A stretch of 64,000 bases of DNA from Advenella mimigardefordensis DPN7 (GTDB lineage Bacteria > Pseudomonadota > Gammaproteobacteria > Burkholderiales > Burkholderiaceae_B): NCBI RefSeq assembly GCF_000521505.1, contig NZ_CP003915.1:1922001-1986000 (forward strand), in the 5' to 3' direction. Below, piece after piece: positions 7,821 through 17,611 of this stretch. Under the pieces are notes generated by a model. It had not been told where the DNA came from and made no database searches. It saw only the letters and a list, made by a program, of their open reading frames with translations. Numbering within the stretch: the first letter of the stretch is position 1; every line of letters starts with the position of its first letter. The translations under genes and the position numbers were made by a program.

Positions 7821-8963
7821 CTACAGCAGAAGGTTTTCAAGGGTTTTACGATAAATGGCGGCCAGCGGCTCCAGGCTGTCGACTTCTATGTGTTCGTTGA
7901 TCTGATGAATCGTGGCATTGATGGGGCCGAACTCAATGACCTGTGGACAGATCTTCGCAATGAAGCGTCCATCCGATGTGCCACCTGTGGTGGACAATTC
8001 GGTTTGCGTACCGGTCACGGCCACAATGGCGGCAGACAAGGCCTCGGATAGCTCGCCCCGCGGTGTCAGAAAGGGTTCGCCGCCAAGCGTCCACTCAATC
8101 TGGCTTTCCAGGTGGTGTGCGTCCAAAATGGCCTGTACGCGCGTCTTGAGCGATTCAACGGTACTGGCAGTAGAAAACCGGATGTTGAACAGAAACTCCG
8201 CCGTGCCGGGGACAACATTCGTTGCACCGGTGCCGGCATGGAAATTGGAAATCTGGAAAGTGGTGGGCGGGAAGTATTCATTTCCCTGGTCCCATTCAGT
8301 GCTCGCCAGCTCATGTAACGCGGGTGCACACAAATGAATCGGATTTCGGGCAAGATGCGGATAAGCCACGTGCCCCTGCAAGCCTTTGATCACAACCCGG
8401 CCCGACAGGGAACCCCGGCGACCGTTTTTGATGACATCACCCAGTGTGGTCGTTGAGGTTGGCTCGCCCACAATACAGTAATCCGGCTGCACACCTTGTT
8501 GCTTCAGGTATTCGCAGACTTTAACGGTACCGTTGATGGAGGGGCCTTCTTCGTCCGAAGTGATCAGCATGGCGATGGAACCCCGGTGATCGGGGTGCGC
8601 CTGCACAAACGTTTTGGCTGCAATGGTAAATGCGGCAATAGAGCTTTTCATGTCAGCCGCACCGCGCCCGTACAGCTTGCCGTCGCGAATCGTAGGAACA
8701 AAGGGATTGCTGTCCCATTGTTCCAGCGGACCGGTGGGAACCACATCCGTATGCCCGGCAAAAATAAGCAGCGGCGCTGCCGTGTTGCGCCGCAGCCAGA
8801 GGTTTTGCACTTCTTCGAATGGCAGGTGCGTTGCAACGAACCCCGAATCAGCCAGTTCAGCGGCCAGTGTTTGCTGGCAATCCTGATCGTCTGGCGTGAC
8901 CGACTGGCGGGCGATCAGGGTTTGGGTCAGGGCCAGTACCGGAGAAGAAGATACCTCACTCAT
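7821..8963 (-). CDS. dapE: Succinyl-diaminopimelate desuccinylase
   Basis: The 380-residue M20 zinc enzyme cleaves N-succinyl-LL-2,6-diaminopimelate to LL-diaminopimelate and succinate in lysine and peptidoglycan-precursor synthesis. The dinuclear zinc site residues lie in [29 protein letters not shown] and near the C-terminal [13 protein letters not shown] lid/dimerisation domain occupies the middle. The ATG lies 2 bp after the dapD stop, so the two are probably co-translated. Length is normal for the family. Confidence 0.96.
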   Translation of the reverse strand: MSEVSSSPVLALTQTLIARQSVTPDDQDCQQTLAAELADSGFVATHLPFEEVQNLWLRRNTAAPLLIFAGHTDVVPTGPLEQWDSNPFVPTIRDGKLYGRGAADMKSSIAAFTIAAKTFVQAHPDHRGSIAMLITSDEEGPSINGTVKVCEYLKQQGVQPDYCIVGEPTSTTTLGDVIKNGRRGSLSGRVVIKGLQGHVAYPHLARNPIHLCAPALHELASTEWDQGNEYFPPTTFQISNFHAGTGATNVVPGTAEFLFNIRFSTASTVESLKTRVQAILDAHHLESQIEWTLGGEPFLTPRGELSEALSAAIVAVTGTQTELSTTGGTSDGRFIAKICPQVIEFGPINATIHQINEHIEVDSLEPLAAIYRKTLENLLL

Positions 8964-8965
8964 GA

Positions 8966-9787
8966 TCAGGCACGCAGCAGATCGTTGATACTGGTTTTGG
9001 CGCGGGTTTGGGCATCCACGCGTTTGACGATCACCGCGCAGGCCAGGCTGTGCGAACCGTCAGCAGAGGGCAGGGAGCCAGGTACGACCACAGAGCCGGA
9101 AGGCACGCGACCATAGGTCACTTCGCCGGTTTCGCGGTTATAGATTTTGGTGCTTTGGGAAATGAAGACGCCCATCGCCAGTACAGAGTTTTCTTCAACG
9201 ATCACGCCTTCGACCACTTCAGAACGCGCACCAATAAAGCAGTTGTCTTCAATAATAGTCGGATTTGCCTGCAGCGGTTCCAGCACACCGCCAATGCCCA
9301 CGCCGCCAGACAGGTGAACGTTTTTGCCGATCTGTGCGCAGGATCCAACGGTTGCCCAGGTATCGACCATGGTGTTTTCGTCTACATAGGCACCGATATT
9401 GACGTATGAAGGCATCAGGACCACGTTTTTACCGATGAATGCGCCTCGCCGTGCAACGGCGTTAGGCACCACACGATAGCCGCCAGCCTTGAAATCTGCC
9501 TCGCTGAAATCCTGGAATTTTAGCGGCACTTTATCAAAAAACTGCATGGGCGCGTTATTCATGACGACGTTGTCATTCAGGCGGAAAGACAGCAGTACTG
9601 CCTTCTTCAGCCACTGGTTCACAACCCAGTCCCCGTCCTTTTTTTCGGCAACGCGCAGCGTGCCGTTGTCCAGTGCGGCCAGGGCGGTGGCGACGGCATC
9701 ACGCACTTCGGCTGAAACAGTAGAGGAAGACAGGTTGGCGCGGTCATCCCACGCTTTTTCCAGAACGGCTTGAAGATCAGTAGTCAT
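8966..9787 (-). CDS. dapD: Tetrahydrodipicolinate N-succinyltransferase
   Basis: The 273-residue left-handed beta-helix enzyme transfers succinyl from succinyl-CoA to tetrahydrodipicolinate. Hexapeptide-repeat residues run from about 105 to 235, including the motif [20 protein letters not shown]. The frame stays open for 39 codons further upstream, but the ATG at 9787 gives the standard family N-terminus ([16 protein letters not shown]) and length. The extra N-terminal sequence has no family resemblance. It sits between dapC (204 bp upstream) and dapE. Confidence 0.96.
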   Translation of the reverse strand: MTTDLQAVLEKAWDDRANLSSSTVSAEVRDAVATALAALDNGTLRVAEKKDGDWVVNQWLKKAVLLSFRLNDNVVMNNAPMQFFDKVPLKFQDFSEADFKAGGYRVVPNAVARRGAFIGKNVVLMPSYVNIGAYVDENTMVDTWATVGSCAQIGKNVHLSGGVGIGGVLEPLQANPTIIEDNCFIGARSEVVEGVIVEENSVLAMGVFISQSTKIYNRETGEVTYGRVPSGSVVVPGSLPSADGSHSLACAVIVKRVDAQTRAKTSINDLLRA

Positions 9788-9991
9788 AAGATTTGGATAG
9801 GTTGAAAAATAATTAACACAATGGTGAAAGAAAGGCACTGTTCCGGATGGGGCTACCAATGGACGGAGAATGCCTTTCTTTCCCGGGATACCGAAGCTTA
9901 ACAAAAACCCCGGCGTTACAGTGAAACCGGGCGTCTGCGCGGCGCTTTCGCCGGGTGACTGACGGCTGTATCGCGAGCGATCGGGTTACTG

Positions 9992-11194
9992 TCAGCTGGC
10001 GTAGCGTTCTCGAACAAACCGGGCGATGCGCTGGGCACCTTCTACACATTGATCCAGTGGCGCAACCAGTGCCAGCCTGATGCGATTGGCGCCGGGATTG
10101 ACCCCATGAGCCTCGCGCGCCAGATAGCTGCCGGGTAATACGGTGACATGCTGTGCACCAAACAGATCACGAACGAAATCGGGATCGGCAACGGGCGTAC
10201 CTGCCCAAAGGTAGAAAGATGCATCGGGCATTTTTACGTCCAGCACCTCGGCCAGAATGGGATAGACCGCAGCAAATTTGGCTTTATATAAGGCGCGGTT
10301 TTGCTCAACATGGGCTTCATCGTTCCATGCAGCTGTACTGGCAGCACTGAACACCGGGCTCATGGCGCTGCCATGGTAGGTTCTATAAAGAAGAAACGAC
10401 TCGAGCAGGCTGGCATCGCCGGCAACAAAGCCTGAACGCATGCCCGGCACATTGGAGCGCTTGGACAGGCTGGAAAAGCAGACACAATTTTTGAAATCGG
10501 TACGACCCAACTTGTATGCCGCCTGCAGAACGCCTACCGGCGGCTGCGCATCGTCGAAATAGATCTCGGAATAACATTCATCTGAAGCAATCACAAAACC
10601 ATAGCGATCAGACAGTTCGAACAATACGGCCCACTCTTGTTCCGGCATCACATTCCCGGCCGGGTTGCCGGGCGAACACACAAATAGCAATTGTGTTTTT
10701 TCCCAAACATGCGCGGGTACGGCGGACCAGTCCGGGCTGAAGTTGCGTTCCGGTACAGCGTTGACGTAATAGGGCTGCGCGCCACCCAGCAGGGCAGCAC
10801 CTTCATAAATCTGGTAGAACGGGTTCGGGCAGATGACCAGGCTGTCGCTGGCCCCATCCAGCACGGTTTGCGCAAAAGCAAACAAGGCTTCCCTGGATCC
10901 CAGGCAAGGCAATACCTGGGTTTGTGGATCCGGTGCGGGCATGTTGTAACGGCGGCCAATCCAGGCGGCAATCGATTCACGCAGCAATGCATCACCCTTG
11001 GTCGGCGGATAGGCAGACAGGCCCGACAGATGGCTGGTGATCGCCTCGTTCACCAATGCCGGCGTAGCATGCTTGGGTTCACCGATAGACAGATTCACAT
11101 GCGTCAGCTCTGTCGCAGGGGCAGGAGCGGTGGCCAGAAGCGCCCGCAATTTTTCAAAGGGGTAGGGTTGCAGCAGACGTAATTTAGGATTCAT
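9992..11194 (-). CDS. dapC: Succinyldiaminopimelate transaminase
   Basis: The 400-residue PLP-dependent class I/II aminotransferase converts N-succinyl-2-amino-6-ketopimelate to N-succinyl-diaminopimelate with glutamate. The PLP lysine is in SSLSKRSNVPGMRSGF, and the cofactor aspartate region in FVIASDECYSEIYFD. The N-terminus MNPKLRLLQPYPFEKLRALL matches the Bordetella-type DapC, so I use the ATG at 11194 rather than the frame's first codon at 11227. Together with dapD and dapE it gives three consecutive steps of the succinylase branch. Confidence 0.94.
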   Translation of the reverse strand: MNPKLRLLQPYPFEKLRALLATAPAPATELTHVNLSIGEPKHATPALVNEAITSHLSGLSAYPPTKGDALLRESIAAWIGRRYNMPAPDPQTQVLPCLGSREALFAFAQTVLDGASDSLVICPNPFYQIYEGAALLGGAQPYYVNAVPERNFSPDWSAVPAHVWEKTQLLFVCSPGNPAGNVMPEQEWAVLFELSDRYGFVIASDECYSEIYFDDAQPPVGVLQAAYKLGRTDFKNCVCFSSLSKRSNVPGMRSGFVAGDASLLESFLLYRTYHGSAMSPVFSAASTAAWNDEAHVEQNRALYKAKFAAVYPILAEVLDVKMPDASFYLWAGTPVADPDFVRDLFGAQHVTVLPGSYLAREAHGVNPGANRIRLALVAPLDQCVEGAQRIARFVRERYAS

Positions 11195-11503
11195 GACAGA
11201 CCTTGCGTAGATGCGCAAGTTTACCATTTATAGGAGCGAGGCAGCGCGGATGCATCACCCTTTCGCTCTATGGGGCGGCGGTCAATTTAAGGCTATCGGT
11301 CGTAAGCAGCGGTATGGCCGTTTTCCAGTAACTGGCGGGAATTTCGTAGAAACGCTGCAGTGCGTGATACCACATTTTTTGCACCGCTCCCCGGGCGATG
11401 GCTGAATACCAGGTGATTGTGAGGATAAGTGGAGGTTCTGTTAGTTTTCTGCCGCTATTTACGCTTATTTCTATGGTAAAAATCATCGAATTGACATAAT
11501 CTC

Positions 11504-11533
11504 TTTACGCAGGCCACCAAACCCTACTATAAT
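11504..11533 (+). promoter_or_regulatory. Promoter of tRNA-Leu
   Basis: A perfect -10 hexamer TATAAT lies at 11528-11533, and a -35-like TTTACG at 11504-11509 is 18 bp away. Transcription would start about 8 bp before the mature tRNA. A second TTGACA at 11491-11496 is too far (31 bp) to pair. The rest of 11195-11503 is the non-coding upstream region of dapC. I see nothing else in it. Confidence 0.65.
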
Positions 11534-11547
11534 CCCCGTTCTTTGAT

Positions 11548-11632
11548 GCGAGCGTGGCGGAATTGGTAGACGCACTGGATTTAGGTTCCAGCGCCGAAAG
11601 GTGTAAGAGTTCGAGTCTCTTCGCTCGCACCA
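11548..11632 (+). tRNA. tRNA-Leu (anticodon UAG)
   Basis: The 85-nt gene includes an encoded CCA. The acceptor arms are GCGAGCG and CGCTCGC, the D-loop region reads GGCGGAATTGGTAGACGC, and the anticodon stem-loop CTGGA-TTTAGGT-TCCAG gives UAG. The long variable arm and the T arm (GAGTTCGAGTCTC) are class II features. It is followed directly by AT-rich sequence that may be a transferred segment. Confidence 0.98.
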
Positions 11633-11728
11633 CAAGTATTTAAACATGTGGGAATCCAGTAAATAATAATTCATTCAATGGGTTATCAAAAAATGCTATT
11701 TTTGTGTGGCTTACACCGTTTTTTTGGC

Positions 11729-12577
11729 TTATTCGACTGGTTTGAATCCATATAGATTGACTGGATTGTCAACGAGTATTTTACGAATCGTCACCGCATC
11801 CTTTGCCCAGAGCCCCAACAGGGAGATTAAATCTCCATCATTTGGCTTTCTTTTTTCCGTAGCATGAGGCCAATCGGAACCCCAGACCAAACGGTCTGTA
11901 GCAGATTCCATCAGTTTCTCTGCATATTCCTGCAAATCAGAATAATTTTTCACGCGGCTAACCATATATGCGCCTGATAGTTTTATCCAGGTATTGCCGG
12001 TAGACATTAAACGGTAAACACTTTCTTTTGCTGGCTTCTCAAGCTCTATCTGAGCACCAATATTTGCAAAATGATCGAGAACTACAGGAACCGGCAAGTT
12101 CATTAGCATTTTCTCTATAGCAATTAAGTCACTAGGTTTAAGATGCAACTGAATATGCATTCCGTATGGGTGGATCCTTTTTGCGATGGTTTCTATCATG
12201 TCCATAGTTGTTGCTCCTTGTTGGACAAGGTTGAATCTCACGCCAACCACTCCGGCGCTTTTTAGTTGATACAGCGTCTCGTCTGTGACACTGGAGTCGA
12301 CAACAGCTATGCCACGACATGATTCCCCAATATTGGATATGGTGTTCACCAATAAGCGATTATCCGTGCCATAGGTTGAAGGCTGGACAATTACATTTTT
12401 CTCAATATTCAATCGTGTCTGCAGTTTTTTATACGCGACCAGAGTTGCTTCTTCATGCACCAGGATAGCGTTCTTGGCAATGGGATACGTATTGTCAAAA
12501 ACATGCATATGGCAATCGCAAGAATGCTTGGGCATTGGAAAAGTAGATCCGTTAGTTCCGCAGGAATGCAAGTTCAT
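11729..12577 (-). CDS. Amidohydrolase family protein, PDC-lactonase-like
   Basis: The 282-residue TIM-barrel hydrolase is related to 2-pyrone-4,6-dicarboxylate lactonase. It has an N-terminal metal motif DCHMHVF, the central VVLDHFANIGA, and C-terminal LVWGSDWPH with VDNPVNLYGF. These are the hallmarks of amidohydrolase_2 enzymes, which open lactones or cut C-C/C-N bonds of small acids. It lies 55 bp downstream of a Bug-type binding protein on the same strand, so the two may handle one imported acid. Codon use is AT-richer than in the neighbouring lysine genes. The start is uncertain. No good ribosome site precedes the ATG at 12577, and an ATG fourteen codons later (12535) would still keep the metal motif. 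The paralogue at 56428-57291 shares all motifs. Confidence 0.85.
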   Translation of the reverse strand: MNLHSCGTNGSTFPMPKHSCDCHMHVFDNTYPIAKNAILVHEEATLVAYKKLQTRLNIEKNVIVQPSTYGTDNRLLVNTISNIGESCRGIAVVDSSVTDETLYQLKSAGVVGVRFNLVQQGATTMDMIETIAKRIHPYGMHIQLHLKPSDLIAIEKMLMNLPVPVVLDHFANIGAQIELEKPAKESVYRLMSTGNTWIKLSGAYMVSRVKNYSDLQEYAEKLMESATDRLVWGSDWPHATEKRKPNDGDLISLLGLWAKDAVTIRKILVDNPVNLYGFKPVE

Positions 12578-12632
12578 TACTATGTCAAAATTTAGTTATG
12601 TTGAATACGCTGATAGCTTTTGAGTGGAAGTA

Positions 12633-13577
12633 TCACTTTTTATAAGCTTTCTTCCAATATTCAATTGCTTCTTCGTAGTCGCTGTCTGCTTGTTCTAATG
12701 ACATTGGAAGCGTGTCGATAGACATTTCATATATCCTATTTTTAACTTCCGGATTTTCTAATGCTAACTGAAGCGCTTTGTGGAATGCTACCTTCATTTC
12801 CTGATTGATTCCTTTTGGTGAAAACACGCCAAACCAGCTATCTACTGCTAACCCTTCATATCCTAATTCCTTGAAGGTCGGCACGTCAGGGAGGTGTGTT
12901 GAGCGCTTACTCCCTGCGATCCCCAGCACATCCACTTTTCCTGAATCTAACATGCTTATTGCTTCCGGGAGGCCGGTGACACCAGATCCTATTTGCCCGC
13001 CCATCAGGTGCGGTATCATGGGACCAGCTCCCCCATATGGGATAACTTCCATTTCGATTTTTTCGGTTTTGGCAATCACAGAGCCGATCATCTGAGGTAT
13101 GCCGCCGTCTGAAGGAACACCGTAGTTACCATCTGCTGGATGCTGTCGGATATGTTCAACGAACTCTTTCAGATTTTGAGCTCCAAATTTTTTTGATGTT
13201 GAAAGCGCCCATTGAAGATTAGCGATTTTTCCTAGAATGGTGAAATCGTCTCCTGTATAGGGTGCTTTTGTATTTATAAATGGGAGAATAACCACCGGAT
13301 GTTCAGTAGTTACCATCAAGATAGAGCCATCAGCTGGTGCGCTCTTAACAAATTGTGCGCCGATCTGCCCGTTCGCTCCTGGGCGGTTCTCAACGATTAC
13401 AGGCTGCTTTAATTGTTGGCTAATAGTGGGGGCTATCAGTCTGGCAAGAACATCAGTTGCTCCACCTGCTCCAAATGGCACGACAAGTCGAATTGGTTTG
13501 TTAAAACTTTGTGCAAGCACTGGTTGAGATGCCATTATTCCGAGCAATACTGTTGATAATATTTTGCTGATTGACAT
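12633..13577 (-). CDS. Bug-family (TctC-like) tricarboxylate-type binding protein
   Basis: The 314-residue periplasmic binding protein has a signal peptide ending at about VLAQS. The mature start is KPIRLVVPFGAGGATDVLAR, the Bug hallmark with the ligand-binding loop, followed by VVENRPGANGQIGA. Bug proteins bind carboxylates or amides and work with TctAB-type permeases or act as sensors. No membrane components are adjacent, so it is an orphan. AAGGAG lies 6 nt before the ATG. The gene is AT-rich and lies upstream of the amidohydrolase, probably in one operon. Confidence 0.93.
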   Translation of the reverse strand: MSISKILSTVLLGIMASQPVLAQSFNKPIRLVVPFGAGGATDVLARLIAPTISQQLKQPVIVENRPGANGQIGAQFVKSAPADGSILMVTTEHPVVILPFINTKAPYTGDDFTILGKIANLQWALSTSKKFGAQNLKEFVEHIRQHPADGNYGVPSDGGIPQMIGSVIAKTEKIEMEVIPYGGAGPMIPHLMGGQIGSGVTGLPEAISMLDSGKVDVLGIAGSKRSTHLPDVPTFKELGYEGLAVDSWFGVFSPKGINQEMKVAFHKALQLALENPEVKNRIYEMSIDTLPMSLEQADSDYEEAIEYWKKAYKK

Positions 13578-14380
13578 AGTGTTCTCCTTTTATATCTTAT
13601 GAGGTGTTGTTCTTTTTAGAAGTTAAATTTAAGTAAAGAAATATGTATTCGAATGCAACTACTTAAGGTGATGACGGCAAGAATATGTCAAATTCGAAAA
13701 CATTTATCTCATTATTTTTTTGTTTTGAAAGCAATTTTTTTATTTATTTAGTTGAGTTGGTAATTTTTCCAATTTGTTTTGAACAGAGTTGGAATTTGTG
13801 CTGCCTCGCTTCCAGCGAAGCGAGCCGAGGAACATCAGAGAGTCGTTTTCAACACTGATAAATCCAGAACTGACAAATGAGAATTTTTCTGGAGCACTTC
13901 TGGTTGTTCTTTAATCTGAAATACAAGATGGGCCTATTCTCGGGTAAACCCGAGATTGTTAATAATAGTTAAGTTTCGTAATATCCAGCAATGCATACGT
14001 TCCATCCTAAGTGTCGTATGCATTTTCGCCTATCAGCATCCGTGCCTAGGCGTTTTTTTCTTATCAGGTACGTCAATTGAGGCTTGGTCTCGTTCGTATC
14101 TGGTCAAGCGTCGTCAGTTTCCCCTCCTTTCGGAATTTTTTCGGAAGTTGCTCAAGATCCGCCATGCGCAAGATGCCTCATTCCCAAGGCAGGTCATTTG
14201 GCCGCTCCCCATTCTGTGTCATTCGTCGTGCACATTGATCGTGCTATAGCACCTGCTCCTACATCCACGAATTGTTTCCTTTATCACAATCGTTATACTT
14301 AAGAGCAATAACATTTGAATCAGAAGTTCGTTCAAATAATATAAGCCCTTTTATACACTGGGCCATTTTGGAGACATATC
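13578..14380. other. Long AT-rich intergenic region with two hairpins
   Basis: About 800 bp without a convincing gene. A perfect hairpin CTCGCTTC-CAGC-GAAGCGAG lies at 13805-13824, and a second, CTCGGGT-AA-ACCCGAG, at 13939-13954. The first third is strongly AT-rich and probably holds the promoter of the Bug gene at 13577. A 97-codon frame at 13956-14249 has no family features, ribosome site or natural composition. The region may be decayed or transferred DNA. Confidence 0.5.
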
Positions 14381-15337
14381 GTGAAACGTTCCATATTCAT
14401 GGCCATCCTGCTGCCTCTGGCTTGCACGCCAGCACTGGCTGCCTACCCGGAACGGCCTATCACCTGGGTTATTCCCAGCCCGCCAGGTGACGGCTCGGAC
14501 TCCATCGGTCGGTTGTTGGCTGATAAGGTGGGCAGGGCGCTGGGCCAGACCATCGTGGTCCAGAACAAGCCAGGGGCAGGGGGCGTGATTGGGTCGGAGT
14601 CGGTTGCCAATGCCAAACCCGATGGCTACGCCATGATCGTCGGCAATGCCGGTTCGCATGGTATTAATGCAGCCATTTACAGCAAGCTGCGCTACGACGT
14701 TGTTAAAAGCTTCAAGCCGGTAGGCCTGTTCTGCACCACAGCCAATGTACTGGCCGTGAGGCAGGATCTGCCGGTCAGCAATGTGAAGGAATTTGTTGCC
14801 TACATAAAGAACAGCAAAACGTCGTTGAATTATTCCTCCGGCGGTATCGGCAGCTCGGCGCATCTTTCTGCTGAACTCTTCAAGAGCCTTGCGGACGTGC
14901 CGCTAGTGCATATTCCGTATCGGGGTGCGACACCGGCAGTGCAGGCCGTCTTGTCTGATGAAGTGGTGACGATGGTAGGTAATTTGCCGCCGTGGCTCAG
15001 CCAGATTAAGTCAGGCAAGGCAAAGGCGCTGGCGGTAACAACGAAAGAGCGTGTGCCGGAATTGCCCGACGTACCAACGCTTGCAGAGACCTATCCTGGA
15101 TTTGAAACGGTCGCGTGGTTCGGTTTACTTGCACCTGCGGATACCCCGAATGAAATAATCGAGCGCGTCAACAAGCAAATCAATGAGGCGCTGGCATCCC
15201 CGGATATTCAGGAACGTTTAAAGGCAGTCAGTTGTGCTCCCGCTGGCGGTACGTCCGAGGAATTTGCAGAGCGCATCCGCAACGATGTGAGCCGTTGGAA
15301 AAAGCTGGCTCAGGAAAAAAACATCAAGGCAGATTGA
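14381..15337 (+). CDS. Bug-family (TctC-like) binding protein
   Basis: The 318-residue periplasmic binding protein begins with a GTG codon and has GGAG 7 nt upstream. The signal peptide ends at PALAAYPERP. The mature part has the Bug motif ITWVIPSPPGDGSDSIGR and VVQNKPGAGGVIGSE. It ends 29 bp from the convergent enolase-superfamily gene, which suggests a shared pathway without co-transcription. The ligand is unknown. It is the GC-normal neighbour of the AT-rich island, so the island edge probably lies just upstream. Confidence 0.93.
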   Translation: MKRSIFMAILLPLACTPALAAYPERPITWVIPSPPGDGSDSIGRLLADKVGRALGQTIVVQNKPGAGGVIGSESVANAKPDGYAMIVGNAGSHGINAAIYSKLRYDVVKSFKPVGLFCTTANVLAVRQDLPVSNVKEFVAYIKNSKTSLNYSSGGIGSSAHLSAELFKSLADVPLVHIPYRGATPAVQAVLSDEVVTMVGNLPPWLSQIKSGKAKALAVTTKERVPELPDVPTLAETYPGFETVAWFGLLAPADTPNEIIERVNKQINEALASPDIQERLKAVSCAPAGGTSEEFAERIRNDVSRWKKLAQEKNIKAD

Positions 15338-15366
15338 AAATAAACCTGCGCGCAGGCACCACACAG

Positions 15367-16527
15367 CTAAACAGCAAGCAAGGTTTCAATTCCGAATGGC
15401 ACGGGCCTGAAAGGGTGAGCATCCAGTAATTGCCTATCTGGTTTTACTCCCAGGCCGGTGCGATTGGGAACCTGGTACTTGCCCTTATCCAGCTTGGGGT
15501 ATTGCGGTCCGGCCAGTTCCTCATAAAGCGGACTTTCCTCAAATTGCAACTCAAGCATATGTGCTTTGCTGGCGACACACGCCACGTGCAGGGACGCAAC
15601 CGTACATATCGGACCAGTCGGATTGTGGGGAGCAAACAGGACATCGTTTGCAGCAGCCATTTCTGCGATCGCCAGCATATGGGCAGGACCGCCGCAATAT
15701 TTGATATCAGGCATAATCACGTCCAGCAGTTTTTCTCGAATCTGCATTTCGAAAGCATGGACACCAACCTGGGTTTCTGCTGCCGCAATCAACACGTTTT
15801 GTTCATTGGCGTGCGCTTTTATTCTGCGCAGGGGATCCCAGTTGCCATAGGTTTCCGCCAGAGGGCATTCAAACCAGTGCAGACCAACGGCTTGTAGCTG
15901 ATCCAGTACGTCAAGTGCGCTTTGTTCGTCAAATCGCCAGTGACAATCCACCATTAAGCGGGCATCCGGCCCAATGGCATCACGAATGGCATAGAGGCAA
16001 TCTATGCCGTGCTGGATCATCTGCCTAGCCTCTCCATTTGCACACAGGCTGGGTGTGACGCCGTCGAAAGGTGCGGCTTTAAATCCGGAGAAGCCGGCAG
16101 CGGCAGCGCGTTTTGCGGTGGCGGCGAATCCTGCGGGTGTACGGTCAACGGTTGCGCGATTAATGTTGGCGTAGACGGATATGGCTTTTCTTTGCAGTGG
16201 CGCAAGCATGGCGTGCAGCGGCATCGCCTCCTGTTCGGCGCGGATGGTCCAGAGCGCCTGAGCCAGAGCGCTGAGCACTGCATTGGACACCAGCCCGCCA
16301 GGCAGTATCGGAGACGGGCGCACCTGGGCAATCGCTGCTTCTGCTGTCATGCCGATCAGCGGCTGACCGTGCAACTGGGTCGCGGTTTGAAGGGCCGTTT
16401 CCCAGCCATTGAGCGATGCCTCTCCCCAGGCATGGGTGCCATCACTCATTTGAATGAGAATAAAAAACCAGTTGGTTTTGGGTGAAACATTGAACGGAAC
16501 AGCAGTGATAGAGGTGATGGTGCTCAT
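15367..16527 (-). CDS. Mandelate racemase/muconate lactonizing enzyme family protein
   Basis: The 386-residue enolase-superfamily enzyme has an N-terminal capping domain (about residues 1-125) and a TIM barrel. Metal ligands are visible in LMVDCHWRFD, HWFECPLAE and IAAAETQ. The barrel K-x-K position reads GFKAAPFD, so the second lysine is absent. The C-terminal acid/base region is DVIMPDIKYCGG with APHNPTGPI. Such enzymes abstract an alpha proton from a carboxylate and act as sugar-acid dehydratases or racemases. The exact substrate cannot be named. Convergent with the Bug gene at 14381, which probably supplies the substrate. Confidence 0.9.
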   Translation of the reverse strand: MSTITSITAVPFNVSPKTNWFFILIQMSDGTHAWGEASLNGWETALQTATQLHGQPLIGMTAEAAIAQVRPSPILPGGLVSNAVLSALAQALWTIRAEQEAMPLHAMLAPLQRKAISVYANINRATVDRTPAGFAATAKRAAAAGFSGFKAAPFDGVTPSLCANGEARQMIQHGIDCLYAIRDAIGPDARLMVDCHWRFDEQSALDVLDQLQAVGLHWFECPLAETYGNWDPLRRIKAHANEQNVLIAAAETQVGVHAFEMQIREKLLDVIMPDIKYCGGPAHMLAIAEMAAANDVLFAPHNPTGPICTVASLHVACVASKAHMLELQFEESPLYEELAGPQYPKLDKGKYQVPNRTGLGVKPDRQLLDAHPFRPVPFGIETLLAV

Positions 16528-16787
16528 AGTGGTTCAGGCGTGCTTTAGGGTGAACTCGAATCTTCAGTAATCACTATAACGAGTGACATTTCGGAACGAT
16601 TGTAATTAATTAAAGCTGGTAATTTCAGATGTCATAGCTATGGGTTTGCCGGATGTCATCATCATAATGTAGTTCGAAGCAGATAGTGTGGCAGCAGAGA
16701 TGTGTCAGCGTGAAACATCAAACTTGTGATTTTCAGGTAAGCTCATCTCCAGTAGCGATGTATTGTGAATATAAAAGGAGAATGCAA

Positions 16788-17105
16788 ATGAAAACAATGA
16801 CATATGTCGTAGGTGCGCTATGCGCTTTGGCGTCCTTGCAGGCCTATGCGGCTAAGCCGGTAAAGCCGGCGTATCAGCATGCGGATTCAGTATGCAAGCG
16901 CGTTCAGGAAAAGGCGCAGGCAACCTTGCGGGCGCGCAGGGAAGGCCATAACGACAGGGCAGGAGACAAGGCCGGGCTGGGCAGCGATAGCAAAGACCCG
17001 ATGTTCACATATGCAATAGACGTTGCCTACGAAAGTGACATCAACAAGACCGATATTGGCCAGGAAGCTTATGACTATTGCATGTTGCACAAGGCAAGCA
17101 GTTGA
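16788..17105 (+). CDS. Small secreted hypothetical protein
   Basis: The predicted product has 105 residues. A signal peptide (MKTMTYVVGALCALASLQAYA) is followed by a charged mature part of about 84 residues with two cysteines, one near the start (SVCKRV) and one near the end (YDYCMLHK). These could form a disulfide in the periplasm. I chose the ATG at 16788 because AAGGAG ends 7 nt before it, whereas the ATG at 16782 is only 1 nt away. I do not recognise the family. The 260 bp upstream, back to the enolase-family gene, hold AT-rich promoter-like sequence only. Confidence 0.65.
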   Translation: MKTMTYVVGALCALASLQAYAAKPVKPAYQHADSVCKRVQEKAQATLRARREGHNDRAGDKAGLGSDSKDPMFTYAIDVAYESDINKTDIGQEAYDYCMLHKASS

Positions 17106-17381
17106 TTGGATTCGCTTGCAGTCGTGTCCCATGGATCAGGGCAGCAGCAGTCAATCACCTTGATTTCGCCAGTCGTTGAGCGGTGTGATGGTTTGGGGCA
17201 ATCCTGCACCAAACCGATGCTCGCTATGCATTGCTCTCGTGCAATGGATGAGGCTGCCCGGATCCTGTTTTTCTCCCCATCTTTCCTTTTCCGCATTTCC
17301 CCATTCCCTTATCCCCCAATTGTCTCCGTTAACATCAGCCGATCCAGGCTCGTCCGCTGCGAATGGCGGTAAGGAAGAACC

Positions 17382-17473
17382 GTTGCTGGATCCTAACGTA
17401 AAGCACAATTGTTCAGCAAAAAATCAGGAATGGTTGCTGGATTCATACGTACGGCTATTGTTCAGCAGAAATC
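17382..17473. repeat. Imperfect 41-44 bp direct repeat upstream of the porin
   Basis: Copy one (17382-17425) and copy two (17433-17473) both begin GTTGCTGGAT and end TTGTTCAGCA(A/G)AAA(A)TC, with a central ACGTA in each. They differ by a few substitutions and a 3-nt length change. The repeat lies in the 683-bp gene-free gap 17106-17788, in which I also see a hairpin terminator at 17612 and no open frame with support. Confidence 0.6.
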
Positions 17474-17611
17474 GTTTGACGACTAGTGATCACGTAATAA
17501 AGAATACGAAATAACAATGCGAAGAAAAAGTATTCGCAATAAAAGAATCAGGACCGGTGAATGCTTTATGACCACGACACAGTGCCGTGATAGATCAGTT
17601 CCCTGATTGGT

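Noticed and set aside
13956..14249. A 97-codon plus-strand frame in the AT-rich gap
   Set aside because: There is no ribosome site or recognisable domain, and the composition is not protein-like. Reported only as part of the gene-free stretch.
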